The translations under genes and the position numbers were made by a program. DNA of 64,000 bases, from positions 15,828,018-15,892,017 of the forward strand of contig JAKJHU010000030.1 of the NCBI GenBank assembly GCA_022316685.1, written 5' to 3'. Each line of letters starts with the position of its first letter. Position 1 is the stretch's first letter. Source of the stretch: Progne subis subis. Taxonomy: Eukaryota > Chordata > Aves > Passeriformes > Hirundinidae. Shown piece after piece: positions 61,452-64,000 of the stretch. A model generated the notes under the pieces. The model was given only the letters and a program-made list of their open reading frames with translations, made no database searches and was not told where the DNA came from.

Positions 61452-62520
61452 GCAACAGCCTGAATGGCATACCTGGTCTGGACCCATATGGGGTACTAGT
61501 GATGGGCAACGTTGACCCACTGGGAGGGGTGATGTTGGTGGAGCTGAGTGGTGTGTGGAAACCACAGTGAGGTCTGGACCTGATTTTCTCCTTTCAAGAC
61601 ACCTGGAAGCAGATGAGCCACCAGCTAGTAATAATGGGACATAACTTATCTAAGGAGTGTTGTGACTGCCTCAACAGCGACATAATAGTGACACCAGATG
61701 TGTTTTGCAATTGGGCTGCAGGGTGAGGTGCAGCAGAGATGGAGTCCAGCAAAGCTGAGAGCAGTGGGTGAAGCTGCCAGTCCAGATTTGATTTTGACAT
61801 CTGGAGTATTGGTGAGCAGCTGGGAACATAATGATGGGACTCAAGTATCAGGAGAAGAGAAGATTATTCAGCTAAATAACACAGTAACTAGAGTTAAATA
61901 GAATATAATTGAGAAAGTTACCAGCTATGAAGGAGAAATAAGGGATTTTTAAATGCTTGTAAATTATACAGTTAATGAACAGTTTGGAGACCATGAACTG
62001 CTATGTGAATATCCCTCTGAAAGCTTTGCCCTTGTACAAAGTTGGGGGGGGTGGGGGGTGTGTGGAAATAGACTTGCAGAGAAAAAAGGGAAGACTAAAC
62101 TCAGGAATAAATGAAGCTGAGTTTTGCTAGCTGCTGGAATTTTTCCTCAATGTCCTTGGATGTGGCCACTGAGGGGACCCTAAGGTTTGAGGTCTGGAGG
62201 AAGGATCCCAAATTGCAGGGTCTGCAGGAGAACCATTGCAACAGGAAAATGAGACAGTTTGTGGAAGATAAAGAATATCAATGCAAAGCTGAAGAAGGAA
62301 CAAGAAAAATAATTAAAGCAGCAGATACAAAAGAAACTGGAGACAGAGCAGTTCTGTTACTCAGTACAATGTGTTTATTTACTTGTGTTTATTTGCTAGT
62401 CTAGTAAAACATGTGCTATATTTAAACATTTATATAACTGTTAGTCCTAGGAGAAATATGTGAATATATCATAATGTGAATTTACCTAAACATGTTTTTG
62501 TAGAAATGATCAACTTTATA
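61452..62520 (+). other. Interior of short ERV, coding origin unknown
   Basis: About 1.07 kb with many stops in the first 650 bases. A 97-codon open frame occupies 62111-62404; its end is hydrophobic (LLLSTMCLFTCVYLLV) and lies about 120 bases before the polypurine tract, where the end of env would be. I cannot match it to a known Env. A G-rich run lies at 62044-62058. Confidence 0.5.
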
Positions 62521-62541
62521 ATTAAAAAAGAAATGGGGAAT
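62521..62541 (+). promoter_or_regulatory. Polypurine tract of short ERV
   Basis: AAAAAAGAAATGGGGAAT ends at the 3' LTR start TGTGAGAAG. Confidence 0.75.
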
Positions 62542-62931
62542 TGTGAGAAGACAGATAGAAATAGTGCTAAAGGGAATCTTGTCCCCCATACATTGCAGCT
62601 GTGTTAATTATCAAGGGGTGGGAACAGCCTTGCCCTCACAGCTATGGGTGTGATAAAAGAGTGAATTAGCTGGTAGAGGAATCAGCTGGAGTTTGCTGCC
62701 TGTGCTGTGAGGAAGAAGAGACAGGAGGTTATGCCAGGGACAGAAAGGAGTGAGCTGCAGCAGGAAGAGAGAAGAAGGAGAGAAAGAGCTAGAGCCGTGT
62801 GGAGCTACTCATGGGAGGCTACATAGAAAAGGTATGAAAGACTTTTTTTAGATAACAAGGTACTGATGCTTGGAGCCCTCTGAAGTTTTTAAAGAAGCAC
62901 TCTTGAGTGCTGTGGCCTCTCAACAACGACA
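62542..62931 (+). mobile_element. 3' LTR of Trp-primed short ERV
   Basis: Begins TGTGAGAAGACAG and ends AACAACGACA. It matches the 5' LTR over its length with scattered substitutions and small indels, including an expanded GAAGGAGAGAAAG tract near 62770. Confidence 0.85.
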
Positions 62932-62935
62932 AGGC

Positions 62936-63499
62936 TGTGCTTGCAGTCAGAACAGATGATTGTGGACCCTTGCCAGTGTCTATGCCTTGGCTCTGCTTTA
63001 TTTGTGTCAAAGTAGCCTAAGAGAAGATCTGCTAATAAAATGACTGTTCTGTGCAATACAGTAGGTCTGACTGAAGCCATATTGGATATTTGAAGGGGCT
63101 AGGGTAGCTGCATGCACAGGTTAGCATATGTGGCTTCAGAAGGCAGCTGCTCTGCAAACCAGACCATCAGATTTGAAATTACCAGACACCAAGTAATCAC
63201 TCCACTATATGCTTTTGGTGAGAATAAATATTACAGGTATGTTTTTAGCCAAATCACATCTCTGACTGTGATGTGTTGATCTTGACTATATGCTAAATGC
63301 TCACCAGGGCCATTCTATCACTTCCCAATCTCAGCTGGAGAGGAAGAAAGAAAAACACAACAGGAGGCTTGTAGGCTGAAGTAAAGGCAGAGGAAAATCA
63401 CTCATTGATTACTGTCATGGGTGATACAGACTCATGGAAATTAGTTTAATTTATTACCAATCAAAGCAGAGCAGGATCATAAGACGTAAATCCAAGTCT
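62936..63499. other. No gene recognised
   Basis: Unassigned DNA between the short ERV and the repeat at the window end. Confidence 0.5.
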
Positions 63500-63985
63500 C
63501 AGAACATCTTTGCTCCATCCCTCCCTTCTTCCTGGGTTCAGCTTTGCTCCAAATTTCTCTACCTCCTCTCACTGAGTGTCATGTGGGTACAGGGGAATGG
63601 AGTCTGCGGTCAGTTCATCACCTGTCATTTTTGCTGCTCTTTCCTCCTCAGGGGAAGGACTCTCACACTCTTGTCCTGCTCAGGTATGTCCCTTGTAGGG
63701 TCGCAGGTCCTGCCAGCATATCTGCTCCAGCATGGGCTCCTTTTTCCATGGGGCCACAGTTCCTGCCAGGACCCAGCTCCAGCATGGTGTTCCCATGTGG
63801 TCACAGCCTCCTTCAGGCATCCCCCTGCTCTGGCATGGGCTCTTCCATGGGCTGCAGGTGGATCTCTGCTCCCCCGTTATCATGCGTGGAGTGGGAGCTT
63901 CAGAGAAAGTTTTTAGAGAAGTCCTGCCTCATAGCAGTGAAAACCTTTTCAGAGGGGAGCTTTGGGGCAGCTGGATCTGATCTTA
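63500..63985. repeat. Probable avian dispersed repeat with minisatellite core
   Basis: From about 63680 to 63880 an imperfect unit of about 50 bp recurs, centred on CTCCAGCATGGGCTCCTT..CCATGG..CACAG (starts near 63724, 63777 and 63827). The surrounding C/T-rich text, including GGTCAGTTCATCACCTGTCA near 63609, matches a repeat I have seen widely dispersed in bird genomes, perhaps LTR-derived. I cannot name the family. Confidence 0.5.
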
Positions 63986-64000
63986 GCCTCAGGCTGTCAA

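Larger units (their letters stand above)
61048..62935 (+). mobile_element. Short non-autonomous ERV with tRNA-Trp primer site
   Basis: Complete two-LTR element: LTRs at 61052-61431 and 62542-62931, a Trp-type primer-binding site, a polypurine tract, and AGGC on both outer flanks (61048-61051, 62932-62935). The interior is only about 1.1 kb and shows no gag, protease, reverse transcriptase or integrase motif. tRNA-Trp priming is known from avian leukosis-type viruses, but the 4-bp duplication differs from the 6 bp of that group, so its class is open. It must have used proteins supplied in trans. Confidence 0.85.

Noticed and set aside
63434..63916. 160-codon open frame on the plus strand
   Set aside because: The frame is kept open by the C/T-rich repeat and minisatellite units, so it is not a gene.

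Overview
This window looks like non-coding DNA from a bird, most likely a songbird. It carries many CR1 LINE fragments, some ending in the typical avian 8-bp terminal repeat, plus several avian-type endogenous retrovirus (ERV) LTRs in an AT-rich, intron-free background. I found no host protein-coding exon, tRNA, rRNA or CRISPR array that I can defend. Almost every recognisable coding stretch belongs to a dead transposable element. Species and chromosome cannot be named from the sequence alone.

Layout. At 1-684 a minus-strand LTR abuts and probably interrupts a minus-strand CR1 copy (688-1400). From 1.4 to 23.9 kb the DNA is mostly unique and AT-rich, with CR1 remnants at about 12.34-12.50, 13.70-15.47 and 21.56-21.79 kb. 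A solo plus-strand LTR lies at 23985-24649. At 30090-32374 a minus-strand retroviral remnant keeps a broken env gene, a polypurine tract and the 3' LTR, but no gag or pol. An old reptile-type LINE fragment follows at about 34 kb. At 36291-36684 there is an almost perfect 126-bp inverted repeat around a 142-bp spacer. From 43.6 to 48.2 kb is a nested pile of CR1 copies in both orientations, with a second copy of the window-start LTR family inserted in it (45482-46160). At 54.0-55.8 kb another CR1 is split by a solo ERVL-like LTR.

The last 8 kb hold two complete but non-autonomous proviruses. The first (56459-59698) has two LTRs, a perfect 6-bp target duplication, a gag frame with three stops, and only the C-terminal tail of integrase left from pol, in the same frame as gag. 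The second (61052-62931) has two LTRs, a primer-binding site matching tRNA-Trp, a polypurine tract, a 4-bp flanking duplication and only about 1.1 kb of interior with no recognisable gag or pol. An imperfect minisatellite ends the window.

No functional gene network is present. The window records successive mobile-element insertions: old LINEs, then CR1 copies, then LTR elements, three of which landed in or against CR1 DNA. The most unusual features are the long inverted repeat at 36.3-36.7 kb and the two short proviruses, which would have needed proteins supplied by relatives. I did not find evidence for a new functional system.
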